This document shows positions 40,843 through 48,990 of a DNA stretch of 64,000 bases, one piece after another (the stretch's first letter is position 1; each line of letters begins with the position of its first letter). Location: NCBI GenBank assembly GCA_963800475.1, contig CAWDAZ010000002.1, positions 434,001 to 498,000 of the forward strand, in the 5' to 3' direction. This DNA comes from Palsa-465 sp963800475 (GTDB lineage: Bacteria; Actinomycetota; Thermoleophilia; Solirubrobacterales; Solirubrobacteraceae). Below the pieces are notes generated by a model. It worked only from the letters and a program-made list of their open reading frames with translations. It did no database searches and was not told where the DNA came from. The position numbers were made by a program, and so were the translations under genes.

Positions 40843-42432
40843 GTGGAGGCAGCGACCGCAACCGACCGACTCGAGTCGTTCAGCCCCGCCACCGGCGAGG
40901 GGCTCGGCGCGGTTCCCGTCACCGCTCCCGAGGACGTCCAGGCGATCGTCGACGCGGTCGCCGAGGTGCAGCCGTTCTGGGCGCAGCTGACGGTCGAGGA
41001 TCGCGCGCGCTACCTCGAGCGCACCGCCCAGGTGGTGCTCGACGAATCCGACCAGATTCGCGACCTGATCGTGCGCGAGCAGGGCAAGCCTCGCAGCGAG
41101 GCGTTCACGATGGAGGTGCTGCCGACGATCGACGCGCTGACGTGGATCGCGCGGACAGGGAGCGAGCTGCTCGCCGACGAGAAGATCCGGATGACGCAGC
41201 TGTTCCTGAAGACCAAGCGCTCGTCGTTCGTGTACGAGCCGCTCGGCGTCATCGGAGTCATTTCGCCCTGGAATTATCCGTGGAGCATCCCGTTTGTTGG
41301 GGTCGCGCTTGCGCTGATGGCCGGCAACGGGGTGGTGCTGAAGCCCGCCTCGCTGACGCCGCTGATCGGCGAGCGGATCGCGCGGGTTTTCGAGCGGGCT
41401 GGGGTTCCGGACGGGCTGGTGCGCGTCGTGCACGGCCCCGGCACCGGGTCCGCGGTCGTCGAGTCGAGCGTCTCGAAGGTGTTCTTCACCGGTTCGGTCG
41501 AGACCGGCCGCTCGGTTGGGGAGGGATGCGCTCGGCGGCTCAAGGGGTCGGTGCTCGAGCTCGGCGGCAAGGACCCGATGGTCGTGCTCGCCGACGCCAA
41601 CCTCGACCACGCGATCGCCGGCGCGCTCTGGGGCGGGTTCGCGAACGCCGGCCAGACCTGCTCGGGGATCGAGCGCGTGTACGTGCTGGATGAGGTGTCC
41701 GAGCGGTTCATCGATGGGGTGGTCGCGGGGGCCGAGCGCCTGCGGATCGGCGACCCCGACAGCTGGGAAACCGAGATCGGGCCAATCGTGTCGCGGGAGC
41801 AGTTCGAGATCGTTCGCGAGCTGGTCGACGACGCCGTCGCCAGCGGCGCCGAGCTGCGCTGCGGCGGCCCCGTGGCCGCGCCCGACGGGCTGAACGGCTC
41901 GTTCTATGCCCCCACGGTGCTGACCGGCGTCACCCACGAGATGCGGATCATGCGCGAGGAGATCTTCGGCCCGGTGCTGCCGATCGTGGTCGTCGACTCC
42001 GAGGACGAGGCGCTCGCGCTCGCCAACGATTCCTTATTCGGGCTCGGCGCGTCGGTGTGGACCTCCGATCGCAGCCGCGGCGAGCGGATCGCCGGCGAGC
42101 TCGAGTCGGGCATGGTGTGGATCAACGACCACATGTTCAGCCACGGCGCCTGCCAGTGCTCGTGGGGCGGAGTCAAGGAATCGGGACTCGGGCGCACCCA
42201 CTCGAAGTTCGGCCTGTACGAGTGCGTGAACGTCAAGCTTCGCGTCTGGGACGGCTCGGCCGTCAAGGATCCGTGGTGGTATCCCTACGACGAGACGCTC
42301 GGCAAGGCGCTGCGCCAGACCGCGACGATCCTGTACGGGCGCCCCTCGATCCGCGCCGGCGCGCTGCGCGCGGGCGCCGCCCCGCTGCTGAAGGTCGGCG
42401 TGCGCCTCGCGCGCGACGCGATCAAGCGCTGA
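40843..42432 (+). CDS. NAD(P)-dependent aldehyde dehydrogenase
   Basis: 529 aa, about 50 longer than typical. VISPWNYPWSIPF carries the conserved Asn, VLELGGKDPMVVL the catalytic Glu (near 240), and GFANAGQTCSGIERVYV the nucleophile Cys 273; EEIFGPVLPIV is the C-terminal ALDH signature. The extra C-terminal tail (KDPWWYPYDETLGKALRQ and beyond) with aromatic residues is like membrane-associated long-chain aldehyde dehydrogenases, but specificity is not evident. GTG 40843 fits a leaderless start. Confidence 0.92.
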   Translation: MEAATATDRLESFSPATGEGLGAVPVTAPEDVQAIVDAVAEVQPFWAQLTVEDRARYLERTAQVVLDESDQIRDLIVREQGKPRSEAFTMEVLPTIDALTWIARTGSELLADEKIRMTQLFLKTKRSSFVYEPLGVIGVISPWNYPWSIPFVGVALALMAGNGVVLKPASLTPLIGERIARVFERAGVPDGLVRVVHGPGTGSAVVESSVSKVFFTGSVETGRSVGEGCARRLKGSVLELGGKDPMVVLADANLDHAIAGALWGGFANAGQTCSGIERVYVLDEVSERFIDGVVAGAERLRIGDPDSWETEIGPIVSREQFEIVRELVDDAVASGAELRCGGPVAAPDGLNGSFYAPTVLTGVTHEMRIMREEIFGPVLPIVVVDSEDEALALANDSLFGLGASVWTSDRSRGERIAGELESGMVWINDHMFSHGACQCSWGGVKESGLGRTHSKFGLYECVNVKLRVWDGSAVKDPWWYPYDETLGKALRQTATILYGRPSIRAGALRAGAAPLLKVGVRLARDAIKR

Positions 42433-42451
42433 GCGCTCCAGCTGCGCTGAG

Positions 42452-42457
42452 TACCCT
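42452..42457 (+). promoter_or_regulatory. -10 element (TACCCT) upstream of siroheme dehydrogenase gene
   Basis: TACCCT ends 7 nt before GTG 42465. It supports that start over ATG 42546, which would leave out the cysteine-rich segment. Confidence 0.45.
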
Positions 42458-42464
42458 TGGGCAG

Positions 42465-43196
42465 GTGCCCGCTCAGGCCTACGCCGGCAAGGAATGCGTC
42501 TGCCAGCTGCGCAAGGGAATCTGCGACCAGTCGTGCGTGCAGGGGATGCTCGAGACGCCGCTGTACATCGCGTGCCTGCGGCTCACAGGGCGCCGCTGCG
42601 TGGTCGTCGGCGGCGGGCCGATCGGCCTCGAGAAGGTCGAGGGGCTGCTGGCCTGCGACGCGGACGTGACGCTGGTCGCGCCCGACGCGCACCCCGAGCT
42701 CGTGCAGCTCGCGCTCGAGGGATCGATCCGCTGGGAGCAGCGCGAGTACGAGCCGGCCGACCTCGAGGGCGCACTGATCGCGATCGCGGCGACCGACGAC
42801 ACCGATCTGAACGTGCGCGTGTTCGAGGACGCCGAGGCGCGGTCGATGCTCGTCAACGTCGTCGACGTCCCGCCGCTCTGCAACTTCATCCTCCCCGCGA
42901 TCGTGCGCACCGGTCCGCTGGCCGTCGCGATCTCGACCGCCGGCGCCTCGCCGGCGCTCGCCAAGCGCATGAAGCGTGAGATCGCGGACGAGTTCGGCGA
43001 GCCGTACGCGCAGCTCGCAGTGATCCTCAACGAGGTGCGCGGCTGGGCGAAGGCGACGCTGCCCACCTACCAGGACCGCAAGCAGTTCTTCGAGTCGATC
43101 GTGAACGGCGACCCCGACCCCGTCGAGCTGCTGCGTGCGGGCGACGTGGCGGGCGTTCGGGCGCTGGTCGAGGGCGCGATGGCCGTTCATGCCTGA
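42465..43196 (+). CDS. Precorrin-2 dehydrogenase/sirohydrochlorin ferrochelatase-like protein with Cys-rich N-terminus
   Basis: 243 aa. From residue 28 the Met8/SirC/CysG-N fold is plain: CLRLTGRRCVVVGGGPIGLEKVEGLLACDADVT is the NAD Rossmann motif, VNVVDVPPLCNFILPAIVRTGPLAVAISTAGASPALAKRM the family core. It oxidises precorrin-2 and may insert iron to give siroheme. The first 27 residues add ECVCQLRKGICDQSC, four Cys in a C-x-C-x6-C-x3-C array that ordinary family members lack; it could bind metal or Fe-S. ATG 42546 would omit it, but a TANNNT element supports GTG 42465. moaC overlaps by eight bases. CobA, its substrate supplier, is at 49.8 kb. Confidence 0.85.
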   Translation: MPAQAYAGKECVCQLRKGICDQSCVQGMLETPLYIACLRLTGRRCVVVGGGPIGLEKVEGLLACDADVTLVAPDAHPELVQLALEGSIRWEQREYEPADLEGALIAIAATDDTDLNVRVFEDAEARSMLVNVVDVPPLCNFILPAIVRTGPLAVAISTAGASPALAKRMKREIADEFGEPYAQLAVILNEVRGWAKATLPTYQDRKQFFESIVNGDPDPVELLRAGDVAGVRALVEGAMAVHA

Positions 43197-43674
43197 GCAC
43201 TCGCTCACGCATCTCGACTCGACCGGCCGAGCGCGGATGGTCGATGTCTCGGACAAGCCTGCGACGGACCGCGTCGCGGTCGCGCACGCGGTCGTGCGCG
43301 TCTCGCCCGACACCGCCCGCGCCGTCGCGGCCGGGGATGCGCCGAAGGGCGACGTGCTGGGCACCGCTCGGATCGCCGGCATCCAGGCGGCGAAGCGGAC
43401 CTCCGAGCTGATCCCGCTGTGCCATCCGCTGGCACTGAGCTTCGTCGGCGTGGAGGGCTCGGTGAACGCGGAGAGCGGGGAGATCGTGCTCACCGCCGAG
43501 GCGCGCACGACCGGCCCGACCGGGGTCGAGATGGAAGCGCTGACCGCGGCCACGGTCGCCGCACTGACTGTCTACGACATGGTCAAGGGGATCGAGCGGG
43601 GGGCGCGGATCGCCGAGGTGGCCCTGCTCGAGAAGTCTGGTGGTCGCTCGGGCCGCTGGACCCGCGACGCCTAG
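43189..43674 (+). CDS. moaC: Cyclic pyranopterin monophosphate synthase
   Basis: 161 aa, typical MoaC size. LTHLDSTGRARMVDVSDK is the usual start; SELIPLCHPLALSFV gives the catalytic segment with conserved His, and VEMEALTAATVAALTVYDMVKGI the signature with Lys and Glu. It forms cyclic pyranopterin monophosphate, the first stable molybdopterin intermediate, together with MoaA (not in window). ATG 43189 overlaps the preceding siroheme gene, linking two cofactor pathways in one transcript. The 3' end overlaps the convergent membrane protein gene by 92 bases. Confidence 0.95.
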   Translation: MPEHSLTHLDSTGRARMVDVSDKPATDRVAVAHAVVRVSPDTARAVAAGDAPKGDVLGTARIAGIQAAKRTSELIPLCHPLALSFVGVEGSVNAESGEIVLTAEARTTGPTGVEMEALTAATVAALTVYDMVKGIERGARIAEVALLEKSGGRSGRWTRDA

Positions 43675-44638
43675 CCAGCAGCGGCTGCAGCTGCTTGTGG
43701 GCGATCGCCGCGGGAGCCGCCGCGAGCAGTAGGTTGAACGCCCGGTAGAGGACCACCGCCGCGAGCGCCGGCGCCAGCGGCAGCCGCACCCAGTAAAGCG
43801 CGTAGGTCATCAGGAACTCGGTGATCCCGGCTCCCCCGAGCGGGAGCGAGCGTCGCGTCGCCGCGTACCCGGTCGCGTAGGCGATGATCACCCTGCCCAG
43901 GCCGACGTGCAGGCCGAACGCGCGGAGGGCCCCGTAGAACGCGGCCATGTCGGCCACCCAGTAGAGCGCGGTACCGAGCAGCGCCGGCGCCCACTTCAGC
44001 GGCTCGGCGACCAGCGTCCGCATGATCCCGACTCCCTCGAGCACGTTGCGCGCCCACTCGCCGCGGCGGCCGCGCAGTCCTTTCAGGCGCTCGAACCGGC
44101 GCGGTGAGCTCGCCCAGAACGCGAACCCGAACCCGACCGGCACACCGATCGCCCACGGCCACAGGAGCGAGGGCATGATGTTCGCGTCCGTGGCCAGGAA
44201 CACGACGGCCGCCACCCAGGCGATCGGCGCCAGCACCACCCATTCCAGGACGCCGAGCGCGATCACCCGGACCCGCGCGCTCTGCTCGTCCTCGTCCACC
44301 GCAGCGAGCGCCTCCCGGTCGAGCCCGAACCCGCCGAGCAGCGAGAACGGGCCGAACCCGGCCACGACCACGCGGGCGACCAGTGGCAGCGACATCGGTT
44401 GGTGGCCGTGCAGCCCGGCGATCGCCCGGTACGCGATCACGTAGGCCGGGTAGGTGATCAGCTCGGCGCCGGCGACCAGCGCGATCCAGACCGGCTCGAT
44501 GTTGTCGAACGCGCGCCCGACCGCATCCGCCCCGGTGACCCGCGCGATCGCGAGAACAGCGATCGCGGCAAGCCCCATCGCCACCACCGAGCCGACCACC
44601 GGGTGCAGGCGAAGGCGCCGACTCACCCGCCCGACCAT
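43583..44638 (-). CDS. Lysylphosphatidylglycerol synthase-like (UPF0104) membrane protein
   Basis: 351 aa with about eight spans. The pattern (VARVVVAGFGPFSLLGGFGLDREAL, RSLPLGGAGITEFLMTYALYWV) fits the AglD/MprF N-terminal flippase-type superfamily: lipid or polyprenyl-linked glycan flipping is the general role. No aminoacyl-transferase domain follows. ATG 44638 is preferred over upstream codons, which pass through the repeat unit at 44711. The Pro/Arg-rich C-terminal tail overlaps moaC on the other strand by 92 bases, so the true end-function of that tail is doubtful. Confidence 0.75.
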   Translation of the reverse strand: MVGRVSRRLRLHPVVGSVVAMGLAAIAVLAIARVTGADAVGRAFDNIEPVWIALVAGAELITYPAYVIAYRAIAGLHGHQPMSLPLVARVVVAGFGPFSLLGGFGLDREALAAVDEDEQSARVRVIALGVLEWVVLAPIAWVAAVVFLATDANIMPSLLWPWAIGVPVGFGFAFWASSPRRFERLKGLRGRRGEWARNVLEGVGIMRTLVAEPLKWAPALLGTALYWVADMAAFYGALRAFGLHVGLGRVIIAYATGYAATRRSLPLGGAGITEFLMTYALYWVRLPLAPALAAVVLYRAFNLLLAAAPAAIAHKQLQPLLARRRGSSGPSDHQTSRAGPPRRSAPPARSP

Positions 44639-44710
44639 ACTCGTCGGTACATCAAGGTCGGGTAAGCCCGTAACCTCGCGGCCGGTGACCGCGGCAGTCG
44701 TGACCCAACT

Positions 44711-44822
44711 GGGCAAGCGCGACATTCGACGCTGCGCCCGACGCGCGCGTCACGTTTACCCGCTCCAGGCGGGCAAACGTGACATTCGACGCTGCGCCCG
44801 ACGCGCGTGTCACGTTTACCCG
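44711..44822. repeat. Paired 52-bp direct repeat, each with a long inverted repeat
   Basis: Two copies (44711-44762 and 44771-44822, 60-base period) differ at three positions. Each begins GGGCAA(A/G)CG(T/C)GAC and ends GTCACGTTTACCC, which are reverse complements with one mismatch in the second copy (13-bp arms). They sit in the 213-base divergent spacer between the UPF0104 gene and moaB. They resemble a small dispersed palindromic element; other copies are not visible in this window. Confidence 0.9.
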
Positions 44823-44851
44823 CCACGCGTGAGGTCGCGGGGCATGCGCTC

Positions 44852-45346
44852 ATGAAGGCCGCAATCATCACGATCTCGACCTCCGTGGCGGCGGGCGGCA
44901 ACGACGACGCGTCGGGCAGCGCGCTCGCCGAGCTGGCGAGCGAGGCGGGCGTGGAGGTCGTCGCGCAGGAGGTCGTCTCCGACGACCGCGCGCAGATCGA
45001 GGCGGCGCTGCGCCGGCACTCCGCCCCCGATGCCGACACCTCGTTCATCTTCACGACCGGCGGGACCGGGCTGACCGCCGACGACGTCACCCCCGAAGCG
45101 ACCCGCGCCGTGATCGAGCGTGACGCGCCCGGGTTTGCCGAGGCGATGCGCGCCGAGTCGCTTCGGCACACGCCGATGGGCATCCTCTCGAGGGGTGTGT
45201 CCGGGATCGCCGGGCGCACGCTGATCATCAACTTCCCCGGCAATCCGAAGGCGATCCGCCAGCTGTTCGGTGTGGTCGCGCCGGTGCTCGGACACGCCGA
45301 GGCGACGCTGCACCGCGAGGGTGGACGCAGCACCTCCGGCCATTGA
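44852..45346 (+). CDS. Molybdenum cofactor biosynthesis protein, MogA/MoaB type
   Basis: 164 aa. IFTTGGTGLTADDVTPEATRAVIE is the MPT-binding TGGTG motif; RSESLRHTPMGILSRGVSGI-like helix and TLIINFPGNPKAIRQ the conserved PGNP segment. It adenylates molybdopterin before molybdate insertion, or is the accessory MoaB form; the two cannot be separated by sequence here. Start ATG 44852 follows the repeat pair. The ccmA gene starts inside its last codons. With moaC 1.2 kb away this region makes part of the molybdenum cofactor. Confidence 0.9.
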   Translation: MKAAIITISTSVAAGGNDDASGSALAELASEAGVEVVAQEVVSDDRAQIEAALRRHSAPDADTSFIFTTGGTGLTADDVTPEATRAVIERDAPGFAEAMRAESLRHTPMGILSRGVSGIAGRTLIINFPGNPKAIRQLFGVVAPVLGHAEATLHREGGRSTSGH

Positions 45347-46010
45347 GCTGCGCGGGCTCGCTCGCCAGTTCGGCGAGCGGACCGCGCTCGAACAGGTGTC
45401 GGTGCAAGTACCCGCCGGGGCCACGCTCGCGGTGCTCGGGCGCAATGGCGCCGGCAAGTCGACGCTGCTGAGGATCCTCGCGACGCTGCTGCGGCCGAGC
45501 GCCGGCGAGGTGTCGCTGTTCGGGGAGTCACTGCCCGGGCGGGCGTTCGCTGTTCGCGCCAAGCTCGGCCTGCTCGGTCACGAGCCGCTCCTGTACCGCG
45601 ACCTCAACGGCCGCGAGAACCTCCGCTACCACGCCGACCTTCACCGGGTCCCGCACGACCGCGTCGAGGAGCTGCTCGAAGCGGTGCGGATGCGCGACCG
45701 CGCCGAGGATCCCGTCCGGGCGCTCAGCCGCGGGATGGTGCAGCGACTGGCGGTCTGCCGGGCGGTGCTGCACCGCCCCGCGCTGCTGTTGCTCGACGAG
45801 CCTCGGGCGAGCCTCGACCCGGGCGCGGGCGAGCTGGTCGAGCCGCTGATCGGCCGCGCCGCCGGGGCGACTCGCGTGATCACCAGCCACGACCCGCGCG
45901 CGGCGCTGGCCGAAGCGGAGCTGGCGCTCGGGCTGCGAAACGGCCGACCGGCGTTCGTCGCGGCTCCTGACCAGGTAACCGACCGCCAGCTCGCAGAGCT
46001 GTACGCATGA
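45321..46010 (+). CDS. ccmA: Heme exporter ATP-binding protein CcmA-like
   Basis: 229 aa ABC ATPase. Walker A GRNGAGKSTLL, Q-loop LGHEPLLYRDLNGRENL, signature LSRGMVQRLAVCRAVL (variant of LSGGQ), Walker B LLLLDEPRASLDP, H-loop ITSHDP. ExLYxxLTxxENL-type Q loop and the partner genes identify CcmA. GTG 45321 overlaps moaB by 26 bases. With CcmB and CcmC it releases heme from the CcmC-CcmE complex in System I cytochrome c maturation. Confidence 0.93.
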   Translation: MDAAPPAIELRGLARQFGERTALEQVSVQVPAGATLAVLGRNGAGKSTLLRILATLLRPSAGEVSLFGESLPGRAFAVRAKLGLLGHEPLLYRDLNGRENLRYHADLHRVPHDRVEELLEAVRMRDRAEDPVRALSRGMVQRLAVCRAVLHRPALLLLDEPRASLDPGAGELVEPLIGRAAGATRVITSHDPRAALAEAELALGLRNGRPAFVAAPDQVTDRQLAELYA

Positions 46011-46678
46011 GCACCGTCCGGACGATCCTCCGCAAGGACCTGACGCTCGAGCTGCGGACGCTCGAGACGGTGCCGGCGATGGTGCTGTTCAGCATCGCGA
46101 CGTTCGTGATCTTCCACTTCGCGCTCAACCGGGCGACGATTGCCGGCCAACTCGCCGCCGGGATCCTGACCGGCACGCTGCTGTTCGCCTCGCAGCTGGC
46201 CGTCAACCGGCTGTTCGTCGCCGAGCGTGAGCAGGGCGGGTTCGACGGCTTCCTGCTCGCGCCCGTCGACCGGACCAGCCTGCTGGTCGCCAAGGCGCTC
46301 GCGCTGTTCCTGTTTCTGGTCGTGCTCGAGGTGATCGCCGTGCCGGCGTTCGCGCTGCTGCTGCTCGGGCCCTCGATCGGGCCGGCGCTCGGCGGCCTGG
46401 TGGTGGTGCTGCTGCTCGCCGATATCGCGCTCGCGGTGATCGGGACGCTGGTGTCGGCGATCGCGGTCCACACCCGCGCCCGTGACCTGATCGGCCCGAT
46501 CATCGGCCTGCCGCTGCTGATTCCGGCGCTGATCGCGACCGCGAGGGGCGTGGGACCGCTGCTCGCGGTCCACGGCACGAGCTTCCCGCAAGGCAAGTGG
46601 CTGGCGATCCTCGCGCTCTATGATCTGGTGTTCGCCCTCCTCGCGTATGCAGTGTTCGACTTCCTGCTGGAGGACTAG
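46007..46678 (+). CDS. ccmB: Heme exporter membrane protein CcmB
   Basis: 223 aa with six spans and the CcmB opening ILRKDLTLELRTLETVPAMVLF. LLFASQLAVNRLFVAEREQGGFDGFLLAPVDRTSLLVAK matches the conserved cytoplasmic loop of the family. It is the ABC membrane partner of CcmA. The start ATG overlaps ccmA (ATGA). Confidence 0.94.
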   Translation: MSTVRTILRKDLTLELRTLETVPAMVLFSIATFVIFHFALNRATIAGQLAAGILTGTLLFASQLAVNRLFVAEREQGGFDGFLLAPVDRTSLLVAKALALFLFLVVLEVIAVPAFALLLLGPSIGPALGGLVVVLLLADIALAVIGTLVSAIAVHTRARDLIGPIIGLPLLIPALIATARGVGPLLAVHGTSFPQGKWLAILALYDLVFALLAYAVFDFLLED

Positions 46679-46685
46679 GGAAAAA

Positions 46686-47420
46686 GTGCCTTCGACCCTA
46701 AAGCGTCCCAGCCTGCGTGCCCTCGCCCTCGCGACCGTCGTGGTGCTCGGCACCGCGTTCGCGCTGGTGTTCTTCTACGCGCCGCTCGACGCCGACCAGG
46801 GCTTCGTCCAGAAGATCTTCTACCTCCACGTCCCGCTCGCGATCGTGTCGCTGTGCGGGTTCGTGCTCGGCGGGATCCTCGCGATCGCGCACCTGCGGAC
46901 CGGCAACCGCAAATGGGACATGCGCTCGTACGTCGCGATCCACATGGCGCTGATCTTCGGCGTCGGCGGCCTGCTGACCGGCGCGATCTGGGCGAAGGCC
47001 TCGTGGGGCCACTGGTGGATCTGGAGCGACCCGACGCTCGTCTCGTTCCTGATCGTGGTGCTGCTGTTCGCGACCTACCAGCCGTTGCGGTTCTCGATCG
47101 AGGACCCGGAGCGCCAGGCGCGCTATGCGAGCGTGTTCGCGATCGTCGCCGGGGCGTTCGTGCCGATGAACTTCCTCGCGGTGCGGCTCGCGCAGGGCCT
47201 CGTGCACCCGCGGGTGCTCACGCTCACCGGAGGTAACCTGCCCGGCTCGATGCGCCTCGTGTTCACGATCTCCCTGATTGGCATCGCGCTGCTGTACGCG
47301 ACGTTCTGCAAGCTCGAGCTCGAGGCCAAGCACTCGCGGATCCGGCTGCGACGGGTGCGCCGCCGGCTGCTCGGCGACGACGCGGTGAGGCCACTGGGAA
47401 GGAGCGCCGCACCATCGTGA
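46686..47420 (+). CDS. ccmC: Heme transporter CcmC
   Basis: 244 aa with six spans. The tryptophan-rich heme-handling loop is ASWGHWWIWSDPTLVS; flanking His residues are in FYLHVPLAIV and AIHMALIF-like spans, as required for axial heme ligation. GTG 46686 has AGGGAAAAA upstream. CcmC binds heme at the outer face and loads it to CcmE; CcmE, CcmF and CcmH are not in this window. Confidence 0.94.
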   Translation: MPSTLKRPSLRALALATVVVLGTAFALVFFYAPLDADQGFVQKIFYLHVPLAIVSLCGFVLGGILAIAHLRTGNRKWDMRSYVAIHMALIFGVGGLLTGAIWAKASWGHWWIWSDPTLVSFLIVVLLFATYQPLRFSIEDPERQARYASVFAIVAGAFVPMNFLAVRLAQGLVHPRVLTLTGGNLPGSMRLVFTISLIGIALLYATFCKLELEAKHSRIRLRRVRRRLLGDDAVRPLGRSAAPS

Positions 47421-47638
47421 TCCAGATCGCCGCCCCCGCGCTGCCGCTGCACAAGGCGGGTCCGTACGTGGCCGCCGCGTACATCGTGTTCCTGCTGCTC
47501 GTGATCGCCTACGTCGCGATCATCGCGCTGCGCACGAGCCGCACGGAGCGCGCGCTCGACGAGCTCGAGCGCGACGCGCAGGCCCGCGAAGCCGCGAGCG
47601 AGCACGAGGCCGACCGCGACCTGGAGCGTGTTGTGTGA
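47417..47638 (+). CDS. ccmD: CcmD-like small membrane protein
   Basis: 73 aa with a single span (about residues 17-37, AAAYIVFLLLVIAYVAII) and a charged C-terminal helix. Size, place between ccmC and hemA, and topology fit CcmD, which releases holo-CcmE from the CcmABC complex. The sequence match is weak because CcmD is poorly conserved. GTG 47417 overlaps ccmC; its stop overlaps hemA. Confidence 0.72.
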   Translation: MIQIAAPALPLHKAGPYVAAAYIVFLLLVIAYVAIIALRTSRTERALDELERDAQAREAASEHEADRDLERVV

Positions 47639-48990
47639 GCGAGCTACTCGCGCTCGGCGTCTCGCACAAGACGGCGCCGGTCGAAATCCGCGAAAAGCTG
47701 GCGCTCCCCGATCCGCGCGCCGCCGAGTTCCTGCGCGACCTGCGCGGCAACGCCGACGTGCACGAAGCCGTCGCAATCTCGACGTGCAACCGGACCGAGC
47801 TGTACCTCGTGGTCGGCGACCCGGTCGAGGCCGAGGGCCGGGTGCTGTCGATGCTCTCGAGCCAGGCGGGGATCCGCCCCACCGCGCTGGCGGCGGCGAT
47901 CTACTCCCACCGGAACTGTGATGCGGCCCGCCATCTGTACCGCGTCACCGCGGGACTCGAGTCGATGATCGTCGGCGAGGCCGAGGTCCAGGGGCAGGTC
48001 AAGCGCGCCTACGACGCAGCGCTCGCCAAGGAGACTGTCGGACCGCTGACCAACCACCTGTTCAAGGCGGCGCTCAAGGCCGGCAAGCGGGTGCGCTCGG
48101 AGACAGGAATCGGCGAGCGGCAGCTGAGCCTTCCAGGGGTGGCGGTCGCGCTCGCCAAGGAACTGCTCGAGGATCTCGAGAACCGCTCGGTGGTGATCGT
48201 CGGGACCGGCGAGACCAGCGAGCTGACGGCGCGGGCGCTTGCCGACAGCGGCGGTCGCCCGACGTTCGTCGCGAGCCGCCGGCGCGACCGTGCGATCAGC
48301 CTCGCGCGCCGCTACTCCGGCACCAGCGTCAGCTTCGACGAGCTCCCGACGGCGCTCGAGACGGCGGACATCGTGGTCGCCGCGACCGCCTCGCCGCATC
48401 TGCTGCTGGAGGCGCGCGAGCTCGCCGAGGTGATGCGCTTGCGCGACGACCGCCCGATATTGCTGATCGACCTCGCGGTCCCCCGCGACATCGACGCGGC
48501 GTGCGGCGAGCTGGAGGGCGTGTCGCTGTACGACATCGACGACCTCGAGGCCGTGGTCGCGCGCAACCGCAAGGTCCGGCAGGCCGAGGCGCGCAGGGCG
48601 GAGGGGATCATCGAGGAGGAGATCCAGCATTTCGCGGCGTGGCTCGGGTCGCTCGAGGTGCTGCCGACCGTGTCCGCGCTCCGGGCGCGCGCCGAGCAGA
48701 TCATCGAGCAGGTGCTGCGCGAGAACGACAACAAGTGGGAGTCGGTCTCGCCCCGCGACCGCGAGCGGATCGAAGCGCTGGCGCGAGCGGTCGCGAACCG
48801 CCTGCTGCACGACCCGACGCTGCGGATGAAGGAGCTCCGCGACGATCGCGTGCATGCGCGGATGGCGCTCGTGCGCGAGCTGTTCGCGCTCGAGGTCGAC
48901 GAGGTCGCGGCCGCAGATGGTGAGCGGACCGAGCGGGTCCCCGAACCTGCGAACGAGCAGCTCGCCGAAGTTCGCCAGCTTCGCCCTTGA
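47635..48990 (+). CDS. hemA: Glutamyl-tRNA reductase
   Basis: 451 aa. LALGVSHKTAPVEIREKL is the conserved start, ISTCNRTELYLVV holds the nucleophile Cys 51, and GEAEVQGQVKRAYDAA and GTGETSELTARALADSG the later catalytic and NADPH-binding motifs. It reduces glutamyl-tRNA to glutamate-1-semialdehyde, the first tetrapyrrole step of the C5 pathway. It overlaps ccmD by four bases and hemC by four (TTGA), tying heme synthesis to heme export. Confidence 0.97.
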   Translation: MSELLALGVSHKTAPVEIREKLALPDPRAAEFLRDLRGNADVHEAVAISTCNRTELYLVVGDPVEAEGRVLSMLSSQAGIRPTALAAAIYSHRNCDAARHLYRVTAGLESMIVGEAEVQGQVKRAYDAALAKETVGPLTNHLFKAALKAGKRVRSETGIGERQLSLPGVAVALAKELLEDLENRSVVIVGTGETSELTARALADSGGRPTFVASRRRDRAISLARRYSGTSVSFDELPTALETADIVVAATASPHLLLEARELAEVMRLRDDRPILLIDLAVPRDIDAACGELEGVSLYDIDDLEAVVARNRKVRQAEARRAEGIIEEEIQHFAAWLGSLEVLPTVSALRARAEQIIEQVLRENDNKWESVSPRDRERIEALARAVANRLLHDPTLRMKELRDDRVHARMALVRELFALEVDEVAAADGERTERVPEPANEQLAEVRQLRP

